Shown here piece after piece: positions 21,225 to 32,690 of a stretch of DNA of 64,000 nt. The notes beneath the pieces are model-generated. The model was not told the DNA's origin, ran no database searches, and worked only from the letters and a program-made list of their open reading frames with translations. Position numbers and translations under genes: made by a program. Source of the DNA: Favolaschia claudopus (taxonomy: Eukaryota; Basidiomycota; Agaricomycetes; Agaricales; Mycenaceae); the NCBI GenBank assembly GCA_037176885.1, contig JAWWNJ010000056.1, positions 744,001 to 808,000 of the forward strand. The letters are read 5' to 3'. Every line of letters starts with the position of its first letter. Within the stretch, counting starts at the first letter, position 1.

Positions 21225-21266
21225 CCAGCCTGTGTATCGACAAGCTTGCTTCCATACACAGGCTGG
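21225..21266. repeat. hairpin with 13-bp arms
   Basis: CCAGCCTGTGTAT and its complement ATACACAGGCTGG flank a 16-base loop containing AAGCTTGCTT. It lies just left of the repeat-rich left terminus of the 21.3-26.6 kb region. Confidence 0.65.
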
Positions 21267-21339
21267 ATTCGAGCCTAATGCGGGCATATAATTCGAATTC
21301 AAGTTTTCACAGATTTAAGCAAACGGCAGTACACTGTGA

Positions 21340-21640
21340 ATAGTAAAAGCACGTCAAATGAGTGCCCGATTTAAAGGGAAAATGAGTGCTTAAAGCACTC
21401 CATATTAGTGCCCACCGACACTGATTTATAGTGCTTTGCGCTCGTTTTTACACTCATACCGAGTGCTCAAGCACTCGTTTGTAGTGGGCTAGGTGAAATC
21501 GCCGCGTCCGCCGCAAACGCGCCGCGTCAGCGCCGCGTCACACACTGTGACTGCCGCACCCAAGACCGGGACTGCCGCATTGTTTCTTAAGCACACCGCA
21601 TACCAAAACATGACTACCGCACGCTGCCGCTGACGACTAT
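21340..21640. repeat. left repeat-rich terminus: AGTGC palindromes then CCGCCGCGTC and ACTGCCGC clusters
   Basis: Short palindromes (GAGTGCTTAAAGCACTC, GAGTGCTCAAGCACTC) up to 21477 are followed by CGTTTGTAGTG. Then AAATCGCCGCGTCCGCCGC and GCGCCGCGTCAGCGCCGCGT occur, followed by repeated ACTGCCGC words to about 21630. An inverted counterpart with the same order of motifs lies at 26040-26580. Confidence 0.55.
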
Positions 21641-21836
21641 TATCCCCAACTCTAGCTCAAAAATTATAAGTCCTGTGTCATTGATAAATTCTGCTCTAGT
21701 ACCTTGCTAGTACCTAACAAGCTCTCTACCTGCGATCGTCGCCAACCACCTGTGAGTCTTATTGGAATAAACAGTAAATAAATAAATCATGTTCCATTTC
21801 GTAGTAATACAAACTTGATACTAGCTTAAACTGTAC

Positions 21837-24800
21837 TCATTCCTCATCTACCTCCACAATATCCCAGCCACGACCCGACTGCACAACCTTCCCAGGAAGA
21901 GGTTTTTTCTGATTTTGTGAGTCTTTTCCTCGCGGCCGCAGTGTCCGAGTCGTAGCCTGCCGCTTTCTTGCGGGTTTCTCCTCAACATAGTCCGAATCTT
22001 CATCTGACTCCCGCTGACGGACTCGTGAAGGGATCTGGACAGCAATCGCTGGGTGCCTTGTTCTTCGAGGGTGGATACGATGATAGGTGGCTGGTCGATA
22101 TGTACGATCGAACGCCGTGTGATGTTCTTCGAAATGTTCGAGATGCCGGGAGAACTCAGCTTGGTCCCAATATTTCCTGTGGCGCAAAACCTTCAAATTC
22201 AGCGCCAGAACCATTGCGTGGTGGGCCTCCGCAACCTCATCGTGGGCTGTTGTGACGTCTTCCTCGACGAGATCAAGAAACATGTCGCCGTTCAAGTTGA
22301 GCGGCTCTTCTAACTCGTGTTGAATGGCTAAGAGCTGCAACAACGTCGTGCCAACACCTAGAATTCGACGATTCCACTCATCGTTGGAGACAGAAGCTGG
22401 GCGAGCTTCCCACAACTTCTCTGTCGGCTGTACCAGCAAGGCTATGAGCTCAGCCGAAGGCACGCTGGGGCCTGCAGGGAGCCACTGGGCAATCCGGTCC
22501 TGACTATCCCGATGATCTTCTGGCCGATCCACAAAGAACTCGTTATACGAGTCAATGACAGGATGATCGCGGGGAAAAGCAGTCAACAATTTGACTAACG
22601 CAGGAAGAGCCGCATCAAAAATCTCGACGAGAACATGATCATGAGGGGGGTTTCTAGCGTAGAAGGCTGGGATACGAATTTTCCCTAGCTGTAAAGGGTT
22701 GAATAAAAGGATCGCAATTGAAGACAACCATATTCGCACCTGTTTTGATGCGAGCTTGACTCTCAAAACCGCATCCACAAATCCCCGATCCCGCTTGACG
22801 ACTGGATAAGGTGGTGCAAGTTCGCCTTCGTGCAGCACCCACTTGATGCAATGCAAAAACCGGAACTCAAATTCGTGACTTGGGTTTTGCGCGTCGGGGC
22901 GATGTTTCTTGAAACGCGCAGGATACCATAGCACATTTTCGGATTCCCAGTTTTCCTCAACTCGAGGATCTGGGAGCATGACAATCTCCCTGAAACCAAA
23001 CCTAAAATCAATTTGTTAGAAATACAACGCACAGAGCAGAAAATCTTGCGTACGGTTCAGTTGTTGATCTTGGCCGACATGTCTGGCAAGTATAAATAGC
23101 GACTGGTTCACCATCTTCCCCTATATGGTCCGAGATACATCGCGCATGCGAAAAGAACTCGCACTTTGAACACTGGATTTGATTCCGGGTGCTATCGCCA
23201 TCGGAAAAATCACCACACCCAGCGCACTTGATTGGATTCAACAGTGCATCCACGGATTCACTGTCGCTATACACCGAAGCGCGCTGTGCATCCGCCGCAG
23301 AGGTTGCCTTTACCGCGTCAAGGATGGCGTTATCAATGGAGTCTAACTCCTTCTCATCGTCTGAGTCGGAAACGGTGTAAAAATGGGTGCGATAACGCTG
23401 CAAATCTGTCACTCTTTCATCGGCGGGTTCCGATTCGGGCCGATTCCTCAAGTACTCCACAGCTTTTGCTTGCCGACTTTTGCTTGCCCAGGCCAGACGT
23501 TCGGCAGATGTCAGCTGTGTGAGATGTGGCGCCTCGAGTGCGGCGCGATCACCGTCGAACTTCAAACCCCAAGGCGCACTCTTCTGCCGCTCTGTTCGGA
23601 ATATCTCTTGAGCATTCTCCCCTCCTTCAAGGCGGTAAATCACGGCCTGAAGTCGGTACCCTCGACGGACATCACGCAATTTCGTCGAGGAACCTGAAAG
23701 CCATCCAGCAACCTTGGCATTCGGGATTCGTATCGCATGACCGTCGTGTTTTAAGCCATCGTAATCGAAAATCCTCCCATCAGGTGTCAGATAGCGTATG
23801 ATGAAGTGCGTGCCAGATCGCTTTGTAGCGTAATCGGTGTAGACATGGGCAACTATCTTGTACTTGACACGGCGCGGCGGGCCGCTGAACTGCGACCCAA
23901 GCGGTAGGAGATTGGCAGGGATTTTCTATGAATCACCGGCATCGAGCGAATCGCCAACCTGAATCCGTATTTAGCTACCCAGAGAAAGTTGCTTATGGGG
24001 AACCTTGGGAACTGAAGTCTGGCAGCTTCGAGTGAGGCGACTCTTCAAGTTGGTTTGCTTTTATGCCGCTGAACGGAACTCTAGAGTCTTTATGTAGGAG
24101 GGATTCATATCTGGAGCAGTGGGAAATCAAACCTTAGGGCAACTGGTAGGAATCCAAGGGAGTTGTACTTCGGAAATAGTAAAGCATTCACAGACTGGAT
24201 TCCTGGAGAGTAGTAATCGATGCCAGGTACTCACCTACAGTCAGAGTATGTTCTATGCGTGACTTTACCTCTGAAATAAAAAATATAGAGGATGGGACAT
24301 CCTTTCTATGCCGCACCGAAACAAATAACTGGCTGGAAGTTTGCAAAATGAATCATCATCAGACTTTTTGAGAGCACTTCGATCTCTTCACCTGCGGGTA
24401 ACTCAAGTCTTTAGGTCGAAACGAGATGCCAGTTTCTATAGGTTTTTGAATACTACAGCCATTTCGCTCGAGGAATCTCTACTAATTTGCATCCGGGTCC
24501 ATAATCCTCTCATCATCTGAATTCAATACTCCATTCTGTGGCGCTGCAACTTGAATACCAATTAACAGGAAACTAAATTGGCGCTACAGAACAACTTACA
24601 AGGTTCGCGTTGCGGCTCATGATCCAAATCGGTGACTTGACTCTGCGGCGATACTACTTTGATCTAAGTTTACAGTAACGGATTTCGAATCAATATAATA
24701 ACTTACCAAGTTCGGGTTTCGACTCCGGCTCAGGTGTGTGTTGTTGAGCTTGTTCACCTGGGTCGTTGTGTAAAGAGCATGATAATATGAGACAAAAATC

Positions 24801-25631
24801 CAACTCACCTTCATTAACCTGCCCAACGGAATTCGCAGGCGACTCATCGCGCTCCGCATTCAATCGCTCGGATGGTTGTGGTGAGATTAAAGACACGGGT
24901 TGCCTTGATATAAAAGACTGGAGTTGCGGTGGTTTAGATTTCGGGGTTGAGAGCGAATGAGTATATCGTGAGTGACTGTGAGTGTGGGTGCACTCAAAGA
25001 CGGCACCACCTCCGTATCGAATAATGGACCATTCAGATTTGCACGACCGATGGTGGAGCTTGTAGCCGCAGGTGCATCCCAATTGGACCTGGCGAGAAAT
25101 ATCTGCGCCGGGCGCAATTTGGGTAATGCAGACTTTGGATTCGCATTCAATGACCCCTGCGCATTTGAAATGAGAAACCTTCCCCTTTCCCGGCGTCGCA
25201 GCAGTTGGTGAGCCTTGTTTCCCCGGAATTTTGTCCCCAACCCAGTAAACAGCGAGCTGCGAGGTATCTTCGATTTGTTGAGGCGTGAAATGGCACCTGA
25301 TGCGGCCATCCGGAAAGCCGTCCCAAGAGGATAAAGAAGATGTAGATAAAGGAACTTCCTCACTCAGACGAGGTGGCGCGGATGCGGGTAGCGAAGCAGC
25401 TTCTTTGGCAGGAGCCGGAGCAGGGGGGGCGGCTGTAGGCATAGGAATGGGTGCCAGTGAATCTCTGGAACTTGAAGGCCGAGCGGTGGTGTTTCTTTCA
25501 GAGCGTGAGGTTGTTGGGGTGTGCTGACTCTTCTCCTCTCGTACCCAGCCCTGAAGCTGGCCTGCGAGATAGTTACGATGAATCAGCGTGCTTGAGGAGT
25601 TCAGATTCTGAATGCGTACCTTCCCTGCCAT
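21837..25631 (-). CDS. multi-exon gene: GCM-like zinc finger, USP-like segment, PHD finger (possibly degraded in the middle)
   Basis: Start chosen at the Met at 25631. Exon 1 (24809-25631): Ser/Pro-rich N-terminus, then a GCM/WRKY-type finger with spaced Cys (FKCAGVIECESKVC, CTCGYKLHHRSC) and a closing HTHSHSRYTH. Exons at 24717-24757 and about 24600-24653 have good GT-AG borders. Between about 23900 and 24560 I cannot find one open path; stops in all frames suggest decay or exons I misplace. From about 23900 to 23054: KYKIVAHVY...SGTHFIIRYLTPDGRIFDYDG, like the His box of ubiquitin-specific proteases, then a PHD finger with CAGCGDF...CSKCEFFSHARC...CQTC. Introns at 23002-23053 and 22689-22739 lead to a 320-residue C-terminus with a basic tail. 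It probably binds DNA and histone tails in the nucleus. No catalytic Cys box is recognisable. GCM and PHD calls are firm; the USP call is weak. Confidence 0.6.
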
Positions 25632-26039
25632 AATATGGGAGGAGTCTCGTTTTGCGGCGCCGAGTGGGAGGTGGCTCTGTGTTCTCGAGACGGTACACAG
25701 AAACAAGCAAATAAACGAGGACGATCCCGTAAATCGCGAGAATGGCAGGGATAGTGAACCGTGATGAGCTTAGCGCAGAGTAAAAGCATTGTAAAAGAGC
25801 TGCTATGCGATCTTGGTTGGTCACGCCCAGCAGAATTATCAGAGCGCCGTTGACAATGAGGGAGGGTCTCATGAAGGAAGATAAGGGGTGAGGTTTCACT
25901 TGCAGTCTCGATCGCATAGAAATACCGTACAGAGCAGAAACACCAAGTCCAGGAGATGTATGCCAAAATCGAACTTGTTGCCGAAGGTGACCGTCGTATG
26001 AGTTGGATAGTAATTCAACTTGAATTCAACATCGCAGTA

Positions 26040-26580
26040 CCCTTGAACAACAGCGCCGCATGTGCACCGTGGGCGAGACCACGAGCGCCGCAGTCAGTTT
26101 GAGGTGTGCCGCGTTAATGCTGAGACCCGCCGCGTCCGCTGTCTGACAGCGCCGCATCCTACCGCGCGATGCGGCGACACCGCCGCGTCAAAAAGGAGTG
26201 ACGCGGCGAACTTGTCACAAATTTCGCCGCGGCCGCCGCTTGACCGCCGCTTCCCACCGCCTCACCGCCGCGTCCAACCTATAATAAACCTCATACAACA
26301 TGCACTTAGAAGACGATGTTGACTCCCTCCCACCGCCATCGATACAAGTCTATAAGTAGGTATATACTGTCGCTGTGTATTGTAGCTCATACATACAGGA
26401 TTGAGAGGTACATGCTTGCTTTGTTTAGGCCTACTGCTCAGTCCGCCGCGGAAGCGCCGCATGACTGCCGCGCCAACCTGACGCGGCGAAATAATTTTGC
26501 CCGTTTGTAGTGCTACTTTGCACTAATTTCGAGTGTCTGAGACACTATTTTCGAGCGCTAAATTTCACCGCCCAGGTCCA
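26040..26580. repeat. right repeat-rich terminus, inverted counterpart of 21340-21640
   Basis: Dense CCGCCGCGTC, GCGCCGCAT and GACGCGGCGA words from 26050 to 26500, ending CTGACGCGGCGAAATAATTT. CGTTTGTAGTG and AGTG/CACT-rich short palindromes (GAGTGTCTGAGACACT) follow to about 26575. Read inverted, it gives the same order of AGTG palindromes, then ATTTCGCCGCGTC, then CCGC clusters as the left terminus. Similarity is by motif order, not continuous identity. Confidence 0.5.
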
Positions 26581-27480
26581 ATTCTCGTGTAATTTGTGTA
26601 TATTCAAGCTACTACGATACAGGGCGAAGCTTGGGAAATCATGAAGCACTCACCATCACATGTCTTAAGAATACTACTCACGATTCTGTTGCAGTGCGTC
26701 TCAGAGTCCAGAATTTTGACTCGGAGTAATTAGCAACTCACCAAGTCAATCGCAAAAAGTGTTCTTCAAAATCAATAAAACGAAGGCGCGGAACAGTGCA
26801 GTCACAAATTGTGAATTGAGATACGTCAGAACATTGATACTGGTGGAAGAGAATTTTCACTTACCGACATGCGCATCGGAAAGACACAAGTCTCGATTGT
26901 CTTCAGTGCTGATGGTGGAAGCGACCTCGCTGGATTTGTGGTATGCAATCAATCCCGCGAGTGACAGGCGTCAGCGTTAAAATCGTTGCAAAGGTAACGA
27001 ACTGGACGAATGCTAAGGACCGGTCAAACAACAAACCACACAAATGGATTGAACTCGGACACTTACAAGGATGAATTATGAGACGAACGTTCTTGGCCGT
27101 CAGACCCAGCTTGTTGCCGAGGATGTAAGTGAGGTATTCGTGACCATCCGACTCGAGCAGCAGGGTGGTGATCTCAATTCGAGCGCCGGCAAAGAACTGA
27201 AGCATCTCAAATGTCAAGCTGCACTGGCGGAGTTCAAGCGTTCCGATAGATTAAATATCAGGCTTGGAAACAGCGGGTACAGAGTCCGACGACTTCAAGT
27301 GGCAGCAATGCAAGGCTAAGGCGTCAAAATGTGATGTACTTCCAACGATGCTGACAAGTATTTGAAGATCCGCAAAATCCCAGTTGCAAAGTTCGAGCTT
27401 CGTAAGTTGATTCTTCACTGAATATGAGGCTTAGTCAGTCCCAAACAATACGGAGACTCAAGACACTCACAACTCAGTTG
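26581..27480. other. no confirmed gene upstream of the alpha-kinase
   Basis: Short frames only. The first exon of the alpha-kinase gene may lie here, but I cannot support a start. Confidence 0.35.
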
Positions 27481-27489
27481 CAGACCTTC

Positions 27490-29925
27490 CGCTAATACGA
27501 ACGGAAACAGATACGAATGCAGTAAGCCATCATCTCGCAGCATCTGCTGGCCCTCAAGCCGCAACGGTGGAGCACCTTCAACGGTCAGATCCAGTTCTTC
27601 GAATGCGAGCTATCTCAAAACACGAGCTCATGTTCAACAACTGGCGTATGCCCCTGGATCGGATCATCGAATCACATTAGAACTGCGCGGGGTCATCAGA
27701 AAGCCTGGTCGCGTCACAGAGGATATCATAGCAGTGAGTTATCCTGCCTATCTATCGTTGTAATCCTTGAAGTCGGGCTACTCACAATGAATGCCCAGGA
27801 TATGTTTTGCGTCGTCGACAAAATCAAGGCAAATGTTGGTGCTCTCGACATTTTAAATTTAGCTTGGACGCGTCTTAGCCCCAAATGGGTCACGCACACG
27901 AACAACTTTCCTCTGTCCAGTACCGACTGCCAGCTCTTCACCAAAGACTGGGTTGAGATAGTTCCCCGTACTCCTGACGTCAATGTCATAGCCGATCGCT
28001 TCTATAAACCGAACGCAAAGTCCCCACATCAACCTCATTTCAAAACGGCAAAAATGCTAATCAACCTCTGCATTCCCTTCGATATATATCAAAGATGGGA
28101 AGAATATGACGCGCAGCAGCAGATCAATCAATTAAGCGACAGGGATAGCGACAGCAAGTCAGTCGAGTCAGAGGATCAGTCGGTAATTATTTTGTCGGCA
28201 AATATGTCTCTACTTCCTACGACTGATATTGTTTAGATTGCCGTCGTGTCTCGGACAACTATTCAGACACGCAGCAGAGCTCAAAAACCGCGTTCCAAAT
28301 TAGCTAAAAACCAGCCATTATTTCTGGGAGGCTTGAACGCCGCCTCAAGTTCCACTTCTCCAACTTCTCCAACGACTTCCCTCCTCAAACCTGCTTCCTT
28401 CTCATGTATGTGGTGGGCTTTCTGTGAATCTTCCCATGTCTCAACATCTGCGCATAGCTATACAGAAAACCGGAAAGGAAAACAGTGCGCGCCGCCGTGA
28501 GGACAACTTGGATAGTTCGTACTTTAACCAGGTGCTGTGTTTTTTTGCTCCGGTTGACCGGCATCGTTTTATTATCTATTCTAGCATGGGAGCGAACCCG
28601 AAGGCAGCATGATCGCACCTTCCGGATCTAGTTCTAGAGTTGTGACCAGCCTCTCCAAACAAGCTTTCATAAAAGCTTTGGCCCAGCAGAAGCCACCTTC
28701 GCGACAAGAGGTCAGCGGTTTGAGTGAGTCCATTTTCTGATCATTTTACCGACTCGCGTACTAAAACATACATGTACAGTGAATTTGACCAGTATTCCAG
28801 TTCAAGCCAGTATTGCAAACCAACTCACTCTGGCAGAACTGCTATGCACTTCGGAGACCGTGGGGTCATTGCTTCATTCTCCGGTAGATGTTGTGTTATC
28901 CCTCAATCTTACTCCTCGAGCACAAAAGCGTGGCGGCTTCAAGATTGCAAGTTTCGGACGGTCTTCGAAGGCTTTGTTCGGAGGCTCAAGCACCAATATC
29001 TGTGGAAAGCGTACCTTCTATTCCGAGAAGGATGATGGCGGCGTCGTTCATGTAAGTACCCTTGTACTTATTCAACACCGATGCAGGTTGACGATCTCCA
29101 ACCATAGTATCTTCCATGTCCTTCGTCCCAGCAGGCTCAAGATTTGGTAGTTGAACTTCGATGCAGTGTGTGGTCTGCAGCCTTACTCACAGATCCATAT
29201 GAAGGGGTCGACAAGTCAGCCGTCGAATTACTTCGTATTTCATATTGCGACTGATCGGTGCCGGAATTAGCTTCATTGCCGGCGCGGACACACAACCTCC
29301 CATAGAAGTCCCTCGTTTGCGCTTCGTTCAAGTTGCCTTTGCCAAGGATGGGAAGACAGTAGAACCCGGGCGGACCAGATCTGTCTTTTTGGTGGAAGAA
29401 TATATCGATGAGGCGGTGGAGGGCCAGTTCCGGAAATACATCAACAACCGAGCTCCGGTGCCAACCAGCTTTGTCCAGCATACAGATAATCACAACCGCG
29501 CACTCTTTCTCGCCTTTACTCAGCACTGGCAATACAGACGCACACACGGCTTAGCTTTCGTCTCCGATTACCAAGGTAAGCAGGATACGACATTTATCCT
29601 GAATCTTACTCGTAATCGGAAGACTAAAATATATGTACCAGGTGGAAATACTCTTCTCACTGATCCTCAGGTCATGTCCGACGAGTACGTCTCTACATCT
29701 CAGTGTTGAGATTGACTGACCATTTGTTGCAGGTCCCTCGGCGATATCTTTGGATCTGGAAATATTCCGACGGCATCTAGTGATTTCCCAAGGACTCATT
29801 TATGCAACATTTTTTGTGAATACTTCAAGATTTCCGAGAACTTTGACTCCATGGATGAGGACCTCCCTATGCCTATGTCTATCAGTAGATCCGCACGGCC
29901 CATACCTCATTCGAAGCAAACGTAA
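27490..29925 (+). CDS. alpha-kinase (MHCK/EF2K-type) gene, multi-exon
   Basis: A spliced reading can be followed from about 27490 (no start codon chosen) to TAA at 29925. Introns with GT-AG borders: 27734-27798, 28183-28236, about 28407-28459, about 28531-28582, about 28722-28776, 29052-about 29133, 29576-29641 and 29685-29732. The N-terminal half (ELRGVIRKPGR, then DMFCVVDKIKANVGALDIL) is a Ser-rich arm of unknown role. The catalytic domain follows: RFVQVAFA, FLVEEYIDEAVEGQFRKYIN, ALFLAFTQHWQYRRTHGLAF, VSDYQGGNTLLTDPQVM, then GNIP and HLCNIFCEYF, the His/Cys zinc motif that closes alpha-kinase domains. These atypical kinases phosphorylate Ser/Thr in helical regions. Between about 29225 and 29260 the frame must shift; this is either a short intron I cannot place or a real frameshift. 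Alpha-kinase families are expanded in some agarics. Confidence 0.7.
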
Positions 29926-31180
29926 GGCGGACGACGACTGGGAAGGACCGGAAGATACACGGCCTAGGCGTAGGTTTAGGTATGTGTCTTTCATGTTGGG
30001 AACACCAACGCTGATCCCATTCATTAGCTGAATACATACAATAAATCCGAACACAACTCAATTTCGCATCGTTACGTCGCGCCTTGCCTCCAAGTACAGT
30101 TCATTGTTTCATTCTTTTATCTGTCTCATATTACTTACTCCGACATATTACCTATCTACTCACGTTTCACCTACTCCGACGATACGACTACTAGACCAAA
30201 CTTACGATACAAATAGACTTGCGATTGTTGACGAGACCGTCATGACTTTGCTTAGACCACACATTTAGATATATAGCTCATAATCATTCATGCCTTCACG
30301 CTTGTACCGTACAATACAACAACAAAGATCTGGCAGCGGGTGTACACAGGACTACGAGAGAGTCAGTTGACCGAAACTGTTAATCAAGATAATGCAGTCA
30401 AGGGTAATCCGGGAAAGCGAGCCCTTCTGCACAAAGCCAGGGCATGATAAGGTGAGGTTCCAAGCGTTGTAAGCTGGTCAGAAAGTGTGTGGTCGTCCTT
30501 GAGTTACTTCCCAACAAAGATGAGTCGTTGAGTTTGCTCCCCAAGAGCTACCGACATGTAGTGTGTTTGAAAGAAAGATCATCGGGACAAGGGAGAACTT
30601 GAGCTCGAAGTATTTACTGGGATTGGTGGACAAGCAATAGAGGTATATAGGTATAGGGGCAGAGGTACAGCACTGTTTCGAGTGATCCCGAGAAGGAACA
30701 GCGGCGATGCGATGAAGAGTCTGCCGCTCTCGAAAACGAGGAGATGACGGAGGGGCGGAGCGGCTGGTGATGAGAGAGGCCTTGAAATTGGTGATGTGTA
30801 TGTACTGGGAGGAGTCTGAACCATGGCACGGGCGCGGCGTGCATGTACTCGCGAACACGACGAGACAGTAACAAGAGAGTCGGAAAGTTCACAACTTTGA
30901 CAGCAATCTTCCCACCACCAAAGAAAATTGATTTTAAGAGGCATTTTTCTAAGAATGGGGCGGCCCATGAAAATCCTTCAAACCTCGACAGGGTGCTCGC
31001 TGAGCAGAGTAGATCTTGTAAGAATTAAACTCAATAACCGGAATGAATATTGCAAACGCTACAAGTGAAGCAACATTTAAGCAGTTCCTGGGGTCCCAAC
31101 CCAGTCCCAACAGTTGAACAACCGTTTATCAGTCGCCTAACACGGCCCGGTGGGTGTTCGCGCATCAAACCTAAGCTGTC
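29926..31180. other. no recognisable gene
   Basis: Short frames on both strands, none with family features. The part from 30050 to 30300 is AT-rich and could be the 3' flank of the alpha-kinase gene. Confidence 0.4.
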
Positions 31181-31184
31181 CAGT

Positions 31185-31840
31185 ACGTGTTGCTATACAA
31201 CAGTGGATTTCCTTTGATTATCGCTTTCTTCTTGAGTTCAAAGACACGCGTTACCAATTCAGGGCGGTCATACGATGATTGACCGCGCAGAAGAGCGCGG
31301 CTGACTTCGGGCCAATCCGGATTGGCAGTAACCGTAATGAAGAGATCAACCTTTGGTTATATTGTAAGCGAAAGGAAGGCCGGACAGCAATACTATAAGC
31401 CCACCTTGCGGAAGTAGCGAGCAATAGCCATAGCATCTTGATAACGTTGCTGCATGTGGCGGGGACCACCAATATAAGATGAGGGAAGAATGAATCGCCG
31501 GCCGAGTTCATTCAAATCCACTGCGTCATCGCGGTTGGAGATGGCATGTCCTCCAGACCACTGTAGAGAGACGCACGCAACTTCTTTTGATTCTGGCGAC
31601 AGTAGTTGAGCCTGTTTTGATCGATGGACGCGAACGCATCAACCATATACTGCTGGAGGAGCCGGCCACCGCGTAGTAAGGTGGAGAACTCAGTGTCACG
31701 GGTAAAGAGACGGAAGGCGTAATAGCGCGTCTGAATGAGGCTGCCAGGTCTTTCCTTCTCCGGTTCGTTGACAGCTCGTCCCGAGTTGCACGACGAACAT
31801 CTATTTTGCAGTCGGTTCAGCGAGGCAAATAACAGCAAAA
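31185..31840 (-). pseudogene. Helitron Rep/helicase-like N-terminal fragment
   Basis: Minus strand: YYAFRLFTRDTEFSTLLRGG, RLLQQYMVDAFASIDQNRLN and KLRASLYSGLED (31760-31550). Then a segment with ELGRRFILPSSYIGG and RHMQQRYQDAMAIARYFRK, an apparent intron (about 31345-31400) and VDLFITVTANPDWPEVSRAL then DRPELVTRVFELKKKA (31340-31230). These are landmarks of the Helitron-like N domain that precedes the Rep HUH nuclease in rolling-circle Helitrons. The HUH motif and Pif1 helicase are not present, and the copy stops near 31185. A frame break near 31540 is either an intron or a mutation. Terminal TC and CTRR ends were not identified. Confidence 0.75.
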
Positions 31841-32628
31841 GAAGGCAGACGTACTTTGCGGCCGCGGCCGCGTGGGATTAGCCCGATATCGATGAGGAGG
31901 TTGATTTGGAGGAATCGCAGGCCGGGCTGAAGCGCCATGAGAAACAGATTTCCGAGCAGCGCCTGTCAACCCTGGAGAGACGAGAGTCTTGATTGCTGTG
32001 TTGTAGGCGGAGTCGGGAGCCCATTTTGAATGGCCTTGATATTTTCATGAGGCTCTAATTGTTGTTAAATGGCATGAATCAACCTGCCTGCAGAACTCTG
32101 GAGTTGCGTGTATTTGGAGGAGGGTCTACAGCAGACAGAAAAATAACCGTTTCCGTTTCGATTTAATTTGCGGGGGGGTGAAAACAGTTTGTAAACAGTT
32201 TGCTAGTACGTGCCAATCAGCAAGCCTCTAGCGCAATATATGAGGCTAAGTAGGCTTAATCTCACCCAGGAATACATACCAGGAATACTTCCCGATGTTA
32301 TTAGTGAGTTTTCGATCTGTTCTCCTTGCCATTGGGGTATGTTTACTTCAATGACGTAAGTGTTTGCCCAGAAAGGAAATCAAGTCAACTCTGCACTCAA
32401 ACAAATTTGACTCTGGATACTTCGGAGAAGGTACTTGGGCCCGGAAACAAGCACCTGAAGCACAGGGTAGCAAAATGAATAGTAAAACAACTCACACTGA
32501 CGTGGAGAGAATGGTCTTTGCATGTCCAGATTTTTGCGCTCCGAAAAACGTTTATAAACGGTTTTAAACCATTTCCGTTTAGTTTGCCAGATCTCGCAAA
32601 CGAAAACTAAATGGTTGGAGCCTTAAAA

Positions 32629-32690
32629 AATATGATTTGTATGCCGGAGTTCCGGCCTACAGAAGGGGGAGCTTGCGCGAATCCGTATCG
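32629..32690 (+). repeat. dispersed GCCGG-hairpin plus GGGGGAGCTTGC repeat
   Basis: Reads TTGTATGCCGG, a 3-base loop, CCGGCCTACAG, then AAGGGGGAGCTTGCGCGAAT. Further members: 34465-34520 (plus), 44703-44760 (minus) and 16937-16985 (minus, hairpin degraded). All keep the purine block and the following TTG and AATYCG-type end. Confidence 0.6.

Noticed and set aside
21476..26511. CACTA transposon ends (CGTTTGTAGTG at 21476-21486 and 26501-26511)
   Set aside because: Both occurrences are in the same orientation, no CACTACAAACG start is paired with either, and no CACTA transposase is visible.
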